A DNA stretch of 64,000 bases from a virus. Each line of letters begins with the position of its first letter. Position 1 is the first letter of the stretch. This document shows, in pieces, positions 8,240-16,870 of the stretch. The position numbers and the translations under genes were made by a program. The notes under the pieces are model-generated. The model saw nothing but the letters and a program-made list of their open reading frames with translations. It was not told where the DNA came from and ran no database searches. Location: IMG/VR virus record IMGVR_UViG_3300031231_000003, positions 60,422 to 124,421 of that record. One strand, written 5' to 3'.

Positions 8240-8956
8240 TTACAGATTCTTATCTATGATTATCGTCGTGGACTGAACTGCGCCGCTTTGCTTCCCACTT
8301 ATCGTGATCACACCCTTGATCTTTGTCTTGTCGGCGGTGGTACCGTACACGGTGAACAACGCATCAGTCAGTGACTTCACGCTCAACGTGAACTGACACA
8401 GCGATCCACCGAACGAGTTTTCATTGGGTGATCGAGTGAGGACGTACGTCGCCCTTTGTTGTCCATCAATGTTCTCAGGAACCTGTTGCAGGATCTGGAC
8501 GAATTGGTTCGGAACCTGAACGATGAACGTCTGATCCCTTAGCTCAACGTCGATCGTCGTCTCGTTCCTGATCGTTTGTTCGACCGAGATCGTGGTCGTC
8601 TTTTGCTGGTTTCGACCTATCGTCACGGTGTTGTTCGCGCTAGAGACGTTGCTGTCACCTGACAACGTGAACGAAGGAAGACGAAGGAGGTTTGGGTTAG
8701 AAACTGACACGAGCTTGTACTTTTGAGCGTGGGTTTGATTTGTTAGAGCCTCAAGGATGGGGGTGTTCTTTTCGATCTTTTCTTTACCAATGGTGCGACC
8801 GTACTTCTCAATGATCCCATAATCTATTTCGTCATCGCCGCACGCAAATTTATGGAAACTGAATGATCCATCATTTCGACTTAGTGCTTGCCTTCCGGAG
8901 TCGGTGAGAACCGCATCGAGTAAAATATTGTTACTTGTAGAATTTAAGAAACCCAT
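8240..8956 (-). CDS. Virion structural protein
   Basis: 238 residues. The N-terminus (MGFLNSTSNNILLDAVLTDS, then GRQALSRNDGSF and KFACGDDEIDYG) matches a type of conserved N-terminal block I know from structural proteins of large myoviruses. The remainder is beta-rich with Thr/Ser/Gln runs, as in a tail or baseplate appendage. Its start overlaps the end of an endonuclease gene by 13 bases on the same strand. The precise position in the virion is unknown. Confidence 0.65.
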   Translation of the reverse strand: MGFLNSTSNNILLDAVLTDSGRQALSRNDGSFSFHKFACGDDEIDYGIIEKYGRTIGKEKIEKNTPILEALTNQTHAQKYKLVSVSNPNLLRLPSFTLSGDSNVSSANNTVTIGRNQQKTTTISVEQTIRNETTIDVELRDQTFIVQVPNQFVQILQQVPENIDGQQRATYVLTRSPNENSFGGSLCQFTLSVKSLTDALFTVYGTTADKTKIKGVITISGKQSGAVQSTTIIIDKNL

Positions 8957-9846
8957 ATATTCATTCTTTCTTTGATCAAATCGTTTAAAGTTTTTGCTTT
9001 GAAGGCTGTCATGACTTCGTCATCAAAAAATCTGATAAATTTCAAATCATTCTTCGGAAACCAAAGATCCTGTTCACGATCTCGGTCAAATTTTCCCAAA
9101 ATTTGCTTGAATTGTTTACTACCAGCATTCGACCGTTCCACCAAATTTTCACGTCCGTACTTCGTTCCATGCCAATGAATTCCATCAAGTTGAACGTAGA
9201 CGTTTAGTTTTGTGATGAACGCATCGATCGACCAGCCATTCACCGTAATATGACGATCAACATTTCCATACAAGTTACTTAGTTCATTGATCAGTAGATT
9301 TTCAGGATTCGATTGCTTGATCGTCCCATTCTTTACCCATGAGCGAAATCGTTTCGCATTGTACTCGTGAGATCTCATCACGCGTTCGACGAATTCTGAA
9401 TCACATGCGGGTGAAGGTCCACCAAATTTTTCAGTTAACGAAGATTGTGCAATTTCTCGAACTTCTACGCGTCCAAAATTATTTCTCGCTCCATAATTTT
9501 TCAGGAACGTTTCTTCCTTTTTCTTTTTTACGGAAGGATCTTTACTAGGATTGTCGAATCCCGTTTTAGCGAGACAAGTTTGTTTTTTCTTGTCAATGAC
9601 AACTTTCGAAGCGTAAGGATTCTTGCAACCATAATTTCGTTGGAACGTAGCTTCGAGTTTGCTCTTGACAACGCCGTGCTTGAATGCAAAATTCCTGCAT
9701 TCTTCCCCACAAAACGACAAAGAATCACTTTGATTAAACCTACCACTCAAAGTAAGATTGATCTTGCATTGATCACAAAGGTACTTGTATCGTTTGTTTC
9801 GACGACCGGTCACGTCATTAACGATGATTTCAATTCCCACATACAT
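8944..9846 (-). CDS. Free-standing homing endonuclease, Vsr/EDxHD-like
   Basis: About 300 residues from ATG 9846. The start is chosen because MYVGIEIIVNDVTG aligns with the start of the related gene at 3.3 kb; an ATG at 9867 is an alternative. There is a zinc module (CDQCKI, CGEECRN), then Tyr-Gly-type repeats (FQRNYGCKNPYASK, FLKNYGARNNFG), and a C-terminal nuclease with WSIDAFI (Asp), YVQLDGIHWHG and KFIRFFDDEV. It lies head-on before the virion gene at 8.2-9.0 kb and overlaps it, as intronless homing genes do. A TACTTAC box lies 7 bases before ATG 9846. Confidence 0.75.
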   Translation of the reverse strand: MYVGIEIIVNDVTGRRNKRYKYLCDQCKINLTLSGRFNQSDSLSFCGEECRNFAFKHGVVKSKLEATFQRNYGCKNPYASKVVIDKKKQTCLAKTGFDNPSKDPSVKKKKEETFLKNYGARNNFGRVEVREIAQSSLTEKFGGPSPACDSEFVERVMRSHEYNAKRFRSWVKNGTIKQSNPENLLINELSNLYGNVDRHITVNGWSIDAFITKLNVYVQLDGIHWHGTKYGRENLVERSNAGSKQFKQILGKFDRDREQDLWFPKNDLKFIRFFDDEVMTAFKAKTLNDLIKERMNIWVS

Positions 9847-9982
9847 TCTGTAGGTAAGTATTGTCATTTCATATCGTCCTGCCTTGATTTATCGTGTATT
9901 CGTACTACTCGTTTCACTTCGTTTGGAAACTTTCGCGCAAAGCATACCTAATCCAGGTGACAAACTTGCAAGGAGTTCCTAG

Positions 9983-11230
9983 ATGAAACAAGAAGATATT
10001 GATACAATGTTGGCTGCGATCAAGATGCAACTCGATGGTGTGACGACGAGCGTTGTCGCGTTGCTCACGGCGGTAACTGCTGATGGCGGTACCGTGGGTC
10101 CCGCAGGTCCGATCGGCCCAGTTGGTCCTGCGGGAGCTCGAGGTGCTACAGGTACAAAGGGAACGACGGGTGCTCAGGGTCCACAAGGAATTCCCGGTCC
10201 AGTCGGTCCAAAGGGTGATCCAGGTGGAACCGTCGTGACGCCACCTGTGGTAACCCCTCCAGTTGTCACACCGCCCGTCGTGGTTCCTCCGGTCGTCATT
10301 CCACCGAATCCGGGTGGAGTGATGAAGGTCGTGGGAAACAAGCTGTTCGATGCGAATGGGAAGCAGTTCATCATGCGTGGAGCCGAAGGCTGGTTCGGTC
10401 CTGATGCTCAAGGAAACGTGAAGGGGCATGTCGGCACGATTGCTGCGCTAGGTTTCAACGCTTATCGTGCTCAAACGCTAACGAATAATCTTGTCAAGGT
10501 TGAGGAACTTTATAAGGAGATGACGGCGAACGGTATGGTGATCTATGCCAACGCGGACAATATGCCCGGCGGCGGTCCCTCTTGGTTCGGTAAGCCTGAA
10601 GTCATTGCACTGTTAAATAAATACGGGCGTAACATGATCATTGATGCGAGCATCGAGGACGAACCCGATGCCGACAGTGGTAAAGCAACGATCGACAAAT
10701 GGGTGGCTGATACAAAGGCTCTGATCCTTAAGTTCAGAAGTTACGGGTACACACAGCCCCTGCTAGTCGGAACGTTGAATTCAGGACGTTACCTTCGCGG
10801 TTTGCTTGATCACGGTCAAGAATTCGTTAACACAGATCCTTTGAAGAACTTGATATTGAATTGTCAATTTTATTGGGCAAATTACGGTGGTGGATTCTCG
10901 TGGCAAAGTTCCAATGGATATCCTTCGGGGGATGCTGGGGTGAAACAGGCGATGGCTGACGTTGCAGCCAAACCTTTTTACGTACAGTTTGGATACGACG
11001 CAGCGGATTCTGGGGGTTCATGGGCACCCGTTCCTTACGAACTCATGATGAGTGAAGCACAAAGATTGGGCTTCGGGTATCTCTGGTGGCAAATAAAAGA
11101 TCCATCACAGAATGATCCCAACAGTTTGTTGTCAGATCCTTTTAAGGCAACGTCATTAACCCCTTTAGGTCAAGTCGTTGTCAACACACATCCCGCTAGT
11201 ATCATGAAAACATCAAAGAAATTTACTTAA
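9983..11230 (+). CDS. Collagen-like / GH5-type glycosidase virion protein
   Basis: 415 residues from ATG 9983 with an AAGGAG ribosome site. Domains in order: a short N-terminal helix (residues 1-37); Gly-X-Y collagen-like repeats (about 38-80, e.g. GPAGPIGPVGPAG); a Pro/Val/Thr-rich linker (PPVVTPPVV); then a catalytic-looking domain from about residue 113 (GNKLFDANGKQFIMRG) with LGFNAYRAQT, DASIEDEPD and a late GYLWWQI. This order recalls GH5-like cellulase/mannanase barrels, where the entry strand reads like GxxIxDxxGxxxxxRG. It is probably a virion-attached enzyme acting on surface or slime polysaccharide, with the collagen part trimerising it. A hairpin terminator follows. Confidence 0.7.
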   Translation: MKQEDIDTMLAAIKMQLDGVTTSVVALLTAVTADGGTVGPAGPIGPVGPAGARGATGTKGTTGAQGPQGIPGPVGPKGDPGGTVVTPPVVTPPVVTPPVVVPPVVIPPNPGGVMKVVGNKLFDANGKQFIMRGAEGWFGPDAQGNVKGHVGTIAALGFNAYRAQTLTNNLVKVEELYKEMTANGMVIYANADNMPGGGPSWFGKPEVIALLNKYGRNMIIDASIEDEPDADSGKATIDKWVADTKALILKFRSYGYTQPLLVGTLNSGRYLRGLLDHGQEFVNTDPLKNLILNCQFYWANYGGGFSWQSSNGYPSGDAGVKQAMADVAAKPFYVQFGYDAADSGGSWAPVPYELMMSEAQRLGFGYLWWQIKDPSQNDPNSLLSDPFKATSLTPLGQVVVNTHPASIMKTSKKFT

Positions 11231-11250
11231 AATTAGTAATCGTTTGAAAC

Positions 11251-11280
11251 AAGGGATCAGGACGAAAGTTCTGGTCCTTT
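11251..11280. terminator. Hairpin terminator between convergent genes
   Basis: 13-bp stem (AAGGGATCAGGAC with GTTCTGGTCCTTT, three G-T wobbles) closed by a GAAA tetraloop. It begins 20 bases after the stop of the collagen-like gene. Eight bases downstream is the end of the minus-strand HNH pseudogene, so it could serve both directions. Confidence 0.75.
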
Positions 11281-11287
11281 GTGATTT

Positions 11288-11874
11288 TCATTGAATGTAT
11301 CCACAATAAAGTAACCACGTGATTAATTCTTGATCGGTCGGTTTAGATTTCCCATTCATGAAACGTGTTTTAGCGTGTTGACAGATCGAGCCATTTCGTT
11401 GAAAATCTTTCTCAGTTTGAGGTTTCTTTCGACCCAAATTCAAGGCGCGATGATCAATTTTCGCTTGAGCGATTCGCATATTACGTCGAGTTTCTTCGCT
11501 CTTCTTTTGACCTCTCATTGTCATGCTGATCTTGGATTTCGCCTCATCAGTATGTCTTAGCGTTTTCTGATATCGCCACGCAGAAATTTGAGCAAATTCG
11601 TATTGTCGCGAAGTTACTTTGTGCTTTTTATCGTTACACATAAAGAACCATGCAATCGTCATCTTTCCACCATGAATGTTCTTCAACAACCAATGAACGA
11701 GGAAATGTTCCCTCGCGGTCAAGTAAACGAGGTTCTCTTTTTCATCAGTTCCCCTAACGATTTCGGTAGAATGTGATGAAGTTCCTTGTAACCTTCGAGC
11801 GTTGAACGTGACTTCGCTCGATCAATGATCTGATTCATGATACGACGATAGTTCACGATTAATTGTACATTCAT
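11288..11874 (-). pseudogene. Frameshifted HNH homing endonuclease
   Basis: From ATG 11874 the frame reads into KELHHILPKSLGE and then runs to a stop. The shifted frame continues GTDEKENLVYLTAREHFLVH, then WLLKNIHGGKM and a NUMOD-like tail, to 11288. Together they give the canonical HHILPxSLGGTDxxxNLVxLTxREHFxxHxLL core of these HNH nucleases, also seen at 21.8 and 34.6 kb. Adding one G to the GGGG run after the codons for KSL would restore the frame. It is either decayed or a homopolymer sequencing error. It sits beside the collagen-like gene. Confidence 0.75.
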
Positions 11875-11899
11875 GAGTTACGACGTATCATCATGAAAG

Positions 11900-12385
11900 A
11901 TGAAACTTACTTGGATTGATTCGAAATTGCTGGGATTCTTTACAAAAGAAAAACTTGCACTACGAAACAATACAATGGATTCGTTAAACGAAGAAATCAA
12001 GGAACTCTGGAAATACGAACTCCTTGATGGAAAACCATACTTGAATAATTCACGTACAAGATGCAAGAATACGTTTGAAGATTTTCAATATGATTGTCTT
12101 AATACCGTTGATAACCGGTCAAAGTCAATATATGAAGAATATCGTTCATATGGTTGCGGTTCATTTACTTCGGTGATTATGTTGTATTGGAATATTTGGG
12201 AACATTCAAGTGATATCAACGCGGGAGAACTTTTAAAGAAGTATTGGGGTCGCTCATTGTTGTATTGGATCGAATATGGGATAAAGAAAATCGCAATATG
12301 GATTTGGTCGCATCGTAATGAACCATTCATTCTAATGATTTTAGGTGCGTTTTTAACAGCTTACGCTTTAACGATCATTAAATGA
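11900..12385 (+). CDS. Small membrane-anchored protein, unknown
   Basis: 161 residues. Mostly charged and aromatic (many Tyr/Trp), with one hydrophobic C-terminal segment (FILMILGAFLTAYALTII) that would be a tail anchor. Three cysteines lie in the middle. No family recognised. Its stop overlaps the next ATG (ATGA), coupling it to a PGD-motif gene. Confidence 0.5.
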   Translation: MKLTWIDSKLLGFFTKEKLALRNNTMDSLNEEIKELWKYELLDGKPYLNNSRTRCKNTFEDFQYDCLNTVDNRSKSIYEEYRSYGCGSFTSVIMLYWNIWEHSSDINAGELLKKYWGRSLLYWIEYGIKKIAIWIWSHRNEPFILMILGAFLTAYALTIIK

Positions 12386-12636
12386 AACCAAAACTCACCT
12401 CAGAACTTCTCCCCGGTGATCTGTTATGTCCCCGCGGCCTGAACGATTTCAATGACTATGGTATCGTCATTGGCGTCGCAGAATCATTCACGAATTTTGC
12501 TGCGTATGGTTCCGGTCCGCTCATCGTTAATGCCATGTACCTCACGATCACATACGTTAATTCACGAACGTCACAGGTAAAGAAGTACGTCTCGTTGAAA
12601 ACGACGATGCATCAGGTTGTGTCATTCCAGCCATGA
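12382..12636 (+). CDS. Small PGD-motif protein (copy 3)
   Basis: 84 residues. The N-terminus SELLPGDLLCPRG is an excellent match to the family motif. It is followed by GIVIGVAES, LTITYVNS and KKYVSL, the short strand pattern seen in the other copies. It starts in an ATGA overlap with the membrane protein upstream. Function unknown. Confidence 0.7.
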   Translation: MKPKLTSELLPGDLLCPRGLNDFNDYGIVIGVAESFTNFAAYGSGPLIVNAMYLTITYVNSRTSQVKKYVSLKTTMHQVVSFQP

Positions 12637-12657
12637 TTGTGATATCATCGTTAAACT

Positions 12658-13449
12658 ATGAATAGATTCATTATCGTTTCAATGTTCACCCTTGCATGTT
12701 CTGGAGGTGGGATCGCTGACATTGCCACGAATCCATCTGGAAATTCGCCTCCCGTTCATCGACCTTCGTCGTCGACCCCTTGGAAGAATCCGTTGGTGAC
12801 GTCACTCGCTCCGGACGCAGGTCAACCAGCTCAGATCGGTCAAGATGGGGTTATTGATGATGATGCTGGTATTCCACCACAATACGACGGAGGTCAACCT
12901 GATGCCGACGTCGTGACTCTCGATGCTGACATTTCTTCAAATCAACCTGATACGGGCTCGAATTGCAGTTCACCGGCCGCTGTATCCTCAGATTCGGGTA
13001 ATTGGTTCACCACGAACATTGACAACGGTGAGTGGTTCCAACTTGTAACCGTCGCCGGATTTTCCAGTGATCTGTGTACTTACACGGGCAAGATCAAATG
13101 GTTCTATGATGTGGGTGGTTTTTGGGAGAGTGATCGAGCATACGATCAACCAACGACAACGTTCGTGTTTGAATTCAACGTTGACGGGACGATGAAGACG
13201 AGAATCGTTCATTCACCCAACTACCCGAACGGGATGTACACACAATCGAACGTTTCGTACCGGGGTTCGTGCATTACTGGATTGTCCGAGGGTGATCCTA
13301 TCGTTTTCAACAACGATTTTAGGTTTCATTCCTGCATCGAACGAATGTATTCCGGTCACGCAGAACATTGGTTCAGCGTGTTTCGTGGTCGCTGGAACGT
13401 TGATCACCCTGAGAACGTTCAGACGATCATCACTTACCCACAAGGATGA
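12658..13449 (+). CDS. Predicted lipoprotein with Asp/Gly/Pro-rich linker
   Basis: 263 residues. A short signal-like N-terminus (MNRFIIVSMFTLACSGG) puts a Cys at position 14 after Leu-Ala, a plausible but short lipobox. Residues 35-110 are Pro/Ser then Asp/Ala/Gly/Gln-rich (e.g. DGGQPDADVVTLDAD), a composition I associate with Myxococcota lipoproteins. The C-terminal part is a compact beta-rich domain with conserved-looking Trp and Cys. It could act on the host surface (superinfection exclusion) or be a captured host gene. There is a TATCAT box 9 bases before the ATG and no ribosome site. Confidence 0.55.
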   Translation: MNRFIIVSMFTLACSGGGIADIATNPSGNSPPVHRPSSSTPWKNPLVTSLAPDAGQPAQIGQDGVIDDDAGIPPQYDGGQPDADVVTLDADISSNQPDTGSNCSSPAAVSSDSGNWFTTNIDNGEWFQLVTVAGFSSDLCTYTGKIKWFYDVGGFWESDRAYDQPTTTFVFEFNVDGTMKTRIVHSPNYPNGMYTQSNVSYRGSCITGLSEGDPIVFNNDFRFHSCIERMYSGHAEHWFSVFRGRWNVDHPENVQTIITYPQG

Positions 13450-13455
13450 TTCATC

Positions 13456-13680
13456 ATGTCCCGAAGCGTCAAGATGAAAGATCTTCGGCCAGGCATTGAT
13501 GTTTTGACATGGTCGTATCAAAGCACCGGTCTTGTGATTGGAAACATTCGTACCGTTCCAACGACACAAAGAAAGCTTCCGCAAAGGAAGGTAATTTACT
13601 TGGATTTGAACGGAATTCACGAATTCAGCGGGCAAGACGATTATACCGTCTCTGTGAATGATGATGATAATGAAACTTGA
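13456..13680 (+). CDS. Small PGD-motif protein (copy 4, PGI variant)
   Basis: 74 residues from ATG 13456; MKMKD later in the N-terminus could also start it. It has KMKDLRPGIDVLTW, where Asp of the motif is shifted by one residue, then GLVIGNIRTV and KVIYLDLNGI strands. It is followed by, and overlaps, a longer relative that carries the same LRPGIDVL string, so the two are likely tandem duplicates. Confidence 0.6.
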   Translation: MSRSVKMKDLRPGIDVLTWSYQSTGLVIGNIRTVPTTQRKLPQRKVIYLDLNGIHEFSGQDDYTVSVNDDDNET

Positions 13681-14071
13681 ACATTCGCCACGTTTTGTAA
13701 TTGCTCCCGATATCGTGGCGGGCAATGTGTTCATAGGGAGCGAGATTCCTACGAATCCTCCAATTCCCGATGGAATCATCATTAGCGCGATTAAGAACGA
13801 TCAGATTGAAGGTTTGACATTCGGGAAATTCACGATCAAAAAAGTCATTAACTTAAGACCTGGAATCGATGTTCTGGATGAACATGATCCCTTTAAAGGT
13901 CTCATTATTGCGAACGTTGAGTGTGATAAACAAGAACATGACAGAGCGCCGACGTTCGCGGGAGACTGGTACGGCTTCAGCGACAGAAAGATCTTGATCA
14001 TTAACAATTCGGGAGTTCGTTGGTTGTTCGCGTACAATGATTCACTTTTCAGGATCAGAACGTGGGGATAA
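13670..14071 (+). CDS. Two-domain PGD-motif protein (copy 5)
   Basis: About 133 residues from ATG 13670 (three ATGs lie just upstream in frame). The first half has FVIAPDIVAGNVFIGS and GIIISAIKNDQIEG. The second half has VINLRPGIDVLDE, GLIIANVEC and KILIINNSGVRWLF. Both halves follow the same strand order as single-domain family members, so this looks like a fused duplication. It overlaps the preceding copy by 11 bases in another frame. Confidence 0.55.
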   Translation: MKLEHSPRFVIAPDIVAGNVFIGSEIPTNPPIPDGIIISAIKNDQIEGLTFGKFTIKKVINLRPGIDVLDEHDPFKGLIIANVECDKQEHDRAPTFAGDWYGFSDRKILIINNSGVRWLFAYNDSLFRIRTWG

Positions 14072-14092
14072 AGACGGCAAAGGAGCAGAATC

Positions 14093-14254
14093 ATGCATCC
14101 AAAAGAAATAAAGAAGCGTTTGTTCGAATTTTTCTTCATTAGCGAAAAAGTTCCACTGTTCGTAAAAATTGGTCGTTTCAGCATTCCCGCAGGTCTTTAT
14201 GAACAATTTCTGCCGGAACGATTCAAAAGATGGCTCGTTAAACGAAAAAGATAG
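14093..14254 (+). CDS. 53-residue basic protein
   Basis: ATG 14093 is preceded by a strong AAGGAG ribosome site 6 bases away; stop TAG at 14252-14254. Basic and aromatic (KKRLFEFFFISEKVP, ERFKRWLVKRKR). It fills the gap between two small-gene clusters. A longer antisense ORF here lacks a ribosome site and motif and was rejected. Function unknown. Confidence 0.55.
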   Translation: MHPKEIKKRLFEFFFISEKVPLFVKIGRFSIPAGLYEQFLPERFKRWLVKRKR

Positions 14255-14302
14255 TGTTTTCATCCACGAATCGTGATAAGATCAGATCAACAAGGATATA
14301 TC

Positions 14303-14473
14303 ATGGCAATTCATACGACCATCCGGTACGAGTACGTGAACGATAAACACACCCCTCTCGATGTTCCTCGGCAGGTCACGACCTACGAAGGTCGGGTATT
14401 GAAGGTCTTCAACGAGCAGTTTCGGGCGATGTCGGACATCTACACGATGGCGAAGAACGTGAAGGCAGTATGA
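14303..14473 (+). CDS. Small conserved-looking hypothetical protein
   Basis: 56 residues from ATG 14303 with an AAGGA ribosome site. Begins AIHTTIRYEYVND and ends in a helix (FRAMSDIYTMAKNVKAV). Its stop overlaps the following ATG (ATGA), so it is coupled to a PGD-motif gene. Confidence 0.5.
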   Translation: MAIHTTIRYEYVNDKHTPLDVPRQVTTYEGRVLKVFNEQFRAMSDIYTMAKNVKAV

Positions 14474-14724
14474 AGTACTCTGAATTGCTCCCTGGCGACG
14501 TCATCTTTTATCCGGGTTGGAAGGAAAGGTTCAACGTGACATCCTCACAGATCGGTCATGATGTGATTCTTTCGGTTTGTTTGGGGAAGAATTTCGAGAT
14601 CAAAATCTACGTAATGTACACGAACCCGCAGAAACAATCTTCCGTCAAAAAGTGGTTCACTAGATCTGACGAGATCATCGAAAGCGACCGCACAGTGCAC
14701 AGAAAAGGTGTACTGATCCACTGA
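14470..14724 (+). CDS. Small PGD-motif protein (copy 6)
   Basis: 84 residues in an ATGA overlap with the gene before. N-terminus KYSELLPGDVIFYPGW fits the family exactly; strands DVILSVCLG and IKIYVMYTN follow. The C-terminus is basic. Function unknown. Confidence 0.7.
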   Translation: MKYSELLPGDVIFYPGWKERFNVTSSQIGHDVILSVCLGKNFEIKIYVMYTNPQKQSSVKKWFTRSDEIIESDRTVHRKGVLIH

Positions 14725-14726
14725 GC

Positions 14727-14951
14727 GTGATACAATTGAACGTGAAATCAATCTTTGACAATAGACACAAGAACACGTTCGTGGCAACATTGCTTGGAAT
14801 GTTGGTAGCGATTCCACTCATTTACACGCTCAATTACTTTCTAACGGGCCGCGGGTACGTATCGTGGGTTGCGATATTGCTCACTCTCGTTTCGTTGAAC
14901 GTGTATTACCATTACAAAGACAAAAAAGAAGACGAAAAAAAGTTGCAGTAA
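14727..14951 (+). CDS. Small two-helix membrane protein
   Basis: 74 residues from GTG 14727, 2 bases after the previous stop. Two hydrophobic segments (FVATLLGMLVAIPLIYTLNY and WVAILLTLVSLNVYYHY) are followed by a Lys/Glu tail, so both ends are probably cytoplasmic. Function unknown. Confidence 0.5.
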   Translation: MIQLNVKSIFDNRHKNTFVATLLGMLVAIPLIYTLNYFLTGRGYVSWVAILLTLVSLNVYYHYKDKKEDEKKLQ

Positions 14952-14986
14952 CGTGTTTCCTTAGTTCATTCATGATATGATCAATC

Positions 14987-15190
14987 ATGTTCGGCAACCT
15001 GATCAACACGTTCCTCGAATTGCTGGGATACGACAATCGTAACGTTGCAGCACAACGTTCGGTTTACGCGGTCAAGCTTCCGAAGGCTTCGAAGGTTCCG
15101 AACGATCTTTACTTGATCGCGGCAACGCAATTCAACACGACCGACCAAGACAGCGAGCTTTTGTTGACTCTCGCAGGAGACTTTGAGTGA
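14987..15190 (+). CDS. Small hypothetical protein before the TPM-like gene
   Basis: 67 residues (MFGNLINTFLELLGYDN). No motif recognised. Its stop overlaps the start of the next gene (GTGATC junction). A TATGAT box ends 5 bases before the ATG and no ribosome site is seen, so it may head a transcript with little leader. Confidence 0.5.
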   Translation: MFGNLINTFLELLGYDNRNVAAQRSVYAVKLPKASKVPNDLYLIAATQFNTTDQDSELLLTLAGDFE

Positions 15191-16296
15191 TCCTATTTTC
15201 AATCGTCCTTTTGATCCCGCTCATCTGCGCGGCTGCTGCGTTTTGCTTTTCAAAGCAAATTTGTCCCAAGGAACTTGCTGTCATCGCGGGGACACAGATC
15301 GTCGTTGCGATAGTATCTGCGTTGGTTTGTTACAACATGTCAACTTGTGACAATGAAACCTGGAACTCAAGGATCGTATCAAAGCAAAAAGTATACACGT
15401 CATGTTCTCACTCGTATTCATGCCATTGTCGCGAAAGCTGTTCTGGTTCTGGTAAGAACAGATCATGTCATCAGGTATGCGACACTTGTTACGAGCATTC
15501 CAACGACTGGAACTGGAGGATTGATACTTCAACGGGCGAATCATTGAACATCGATCGTATCGATCGTCGTGGTTCTAACGAGCCTCCACGTTGGACTCGA
15601 GCATTCATCAATGAACCCGTATCAACCACGCATTCGTACACGAACTACATAAAAGCTTCTCCCGATTCATTGTTTCGCCACCAAGGTCTGGTTGAGAAGT
15701 ACAAAGGAACGATACCTGAGCATCCCGACAACGTGTACGACTATTATCGTCTCGATAGGTTCGTGACGGTCCACGTCAACGTGAAGGATTCCAGGTACTG
15801 GAACGACGACCTGATGCAACTTAACGCTGAACTCGGCTCAAAAAAGCAAGTCAACGTCATCGTTGTGCTCGTCAACGGGCTCTCACAAGAGTACTTTTAC
15901 GCCCTTGAACAAGCATGGATCGGTGGGAAGAAAAACGATGTTGTACTTGTCGTCGACGTTGATTCGAACAAGAAACCCGTCTGGGCATCGGTGATGGCAT
16001 GGGAATCGAACGATGTGTTCAAGATCAAGCTTCGTGATACGATCATGGAGCAAGAGACGATCGAACGCTGGACGGTGATTCCCGTGTTGAAGGATACGAT
16101 CACGAAGTACCACGTTCGAAAGCCAATGTCCGACTTCGAGTACCTGAAATCTGCGATCGTTCCATCGACATTGCAATACGTCGTCACTTTGGGAATCGCA
16201 TTCTTGCTGACGATCATTCTTGTGGTCGTCTTCTATGTTAACGAAACGTTCGATTCGTACGGTTCATCGTACGGTCGACGCAATCGGTTCTACTAA
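15187..16296 (+). CDS. Membrane protein with Cys-rich loop and TPM-like domain
   Basis: 369 residues from GTG 15187. Two N-terminal membrane helices (about 2-20 and 27-50), then a Cys-rich loop ([25 protein letters not shown]) and [10 protein letters not shown] domain at about 215-285 ([25 protein letters not shown]) recalls TPM domains, and a C-terminal membrane helix lies at about 325-350. A Cys-rich protein of this kind next to a LemA gene is known to me from other large phages, and LemA and TPM genes also pair in bacteria. The gene after it here is LemA-like. Likely an inner-membrane factor; activity unknown. Confidence 0.65.
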   Translation: MILFSIVLLIPLICAAAAFCFSKQICPKELAVIAGTQIVVAIVSALVCYNMSTCDNETWNSRIVSKQKVYTSCSHSYSCHCRESCSGSGKNRSCHQVCDTCYEHSNDWNWRIDTSTGESLNIDRIDRRGSNEPPRWTRAFINEPVSTTHSYTNYIKASPDSLFRHQGLVEKYKGTIPEHPDNVYDYYRLDRFVTVHVNVKDSRYWNDDLMQLNAELGSKKQVNVIVVLVNGLSQEYFYALEQAWIGGKKNDVVLVVDVDSNKKPVWASVMAWESNDVFKIKLRDTIMEQETIERWTVIPVLKDTITKYHVRKPMSDFEYLKSAIVPSTLQYVVTLGIAFLLTIILVVVFYVNETFDSYGSSYGRRNRFY

Positions 16297-16315
16297 CAAA
16301 AAGAAAGAAAAAGAA

Positions 16316-16870
16316 ATGTCAACCTCGGTTAAAATTCTGCTCGTCGTACTCGTCTTCTTTGGGTTCACCGTGTTCTTGGGTGGTGGTTGCGTAATGTCTA
16401 TCAACAACGATCTGGTTCGTCAAGAAGCGGGTCTTGAAGCCCAATATAAACAGAATCAGAACAATTATGCTAATTATTTCAATAAGTTGAAAGAATCCGC
16501 CCAGGTACCAAAGATGTATGCCGCCGATCTACAGAAACTGTACACGGGAACGATGCAAGGTCGCTACGGCGCCGATGGTTCCAAGGCGATTTTTCAGTTC
16601 ATCAAGGAACACAATCCCTCGGTCGACATTTCGGTGTACAAGCAACTCCAGCAGATCATCGAGGCGGGTCGCAACAGTTTCGAAGCAGATCAAAAGACGT
16701 TGCTTGACAAGAAGCGGGTGTACGAGGTTTCGTTGAACACCTTCCCCGATAGCTTCGTTGCAAGCTTCCTTGGTTTCCCCAAGAAGGACATTTCCAAGTT
16801 CGACATCGTCATCAACGACGAAACTGAGAAGGCCTTCGACACGAAGAAAGCGGGTCCAATTGAGCTCTGA
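16316..16870 (+). CDS. lemA: LemA-like membrane protein
   Basis: 184 residues from ATG 16316 (an AAGAAAGAAAAAG purine run upstream). An N-terminal membrane helix ([18 protein letters not shown]) precedes a helical domain starting with [20 protein letters not shown], the LemA pattern of an N-terminal anchor followed by a long antiparallel helix bundle. It ends [20 protein letters not shown]. It follows the Cys-rich TPM-like membrane protein. The role of LemA proteins is not settled. Confidence 0.75.
   Translation: MSTSVKILLVVLVFFGFTVFLGGGCVMSINNDLVRQEAGLEAQYKQNQNNYANYFNKLKESAQVPKMYAADLQKLYTGTMQGRYGADGSKAIFQFIKEHNPSVDISVYKQLQQIIEAGRNSFEADQKTLLDKKRVYEVSLNTFPDSFVASFLGFPKKDISKFDIVINDETEKAFDTKKAGPIEL

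Noticed and set aside
9914-10429. Minus-strand ORF of 171 residues over the collagen-like gene
   Set aside because: Its Trp/Arg/Thr-rich sequence is the reverse of Gly-Pro codon repeats; the plus-strand gene has clear domains and a ribosome site.
13213-14184. Minus-strand ORFs at 13213-13782 and 13801-14184
   Set aside because: Antisense to the lipoprotein and to PGD-motif genes with recognisable starts; no motif of their own.
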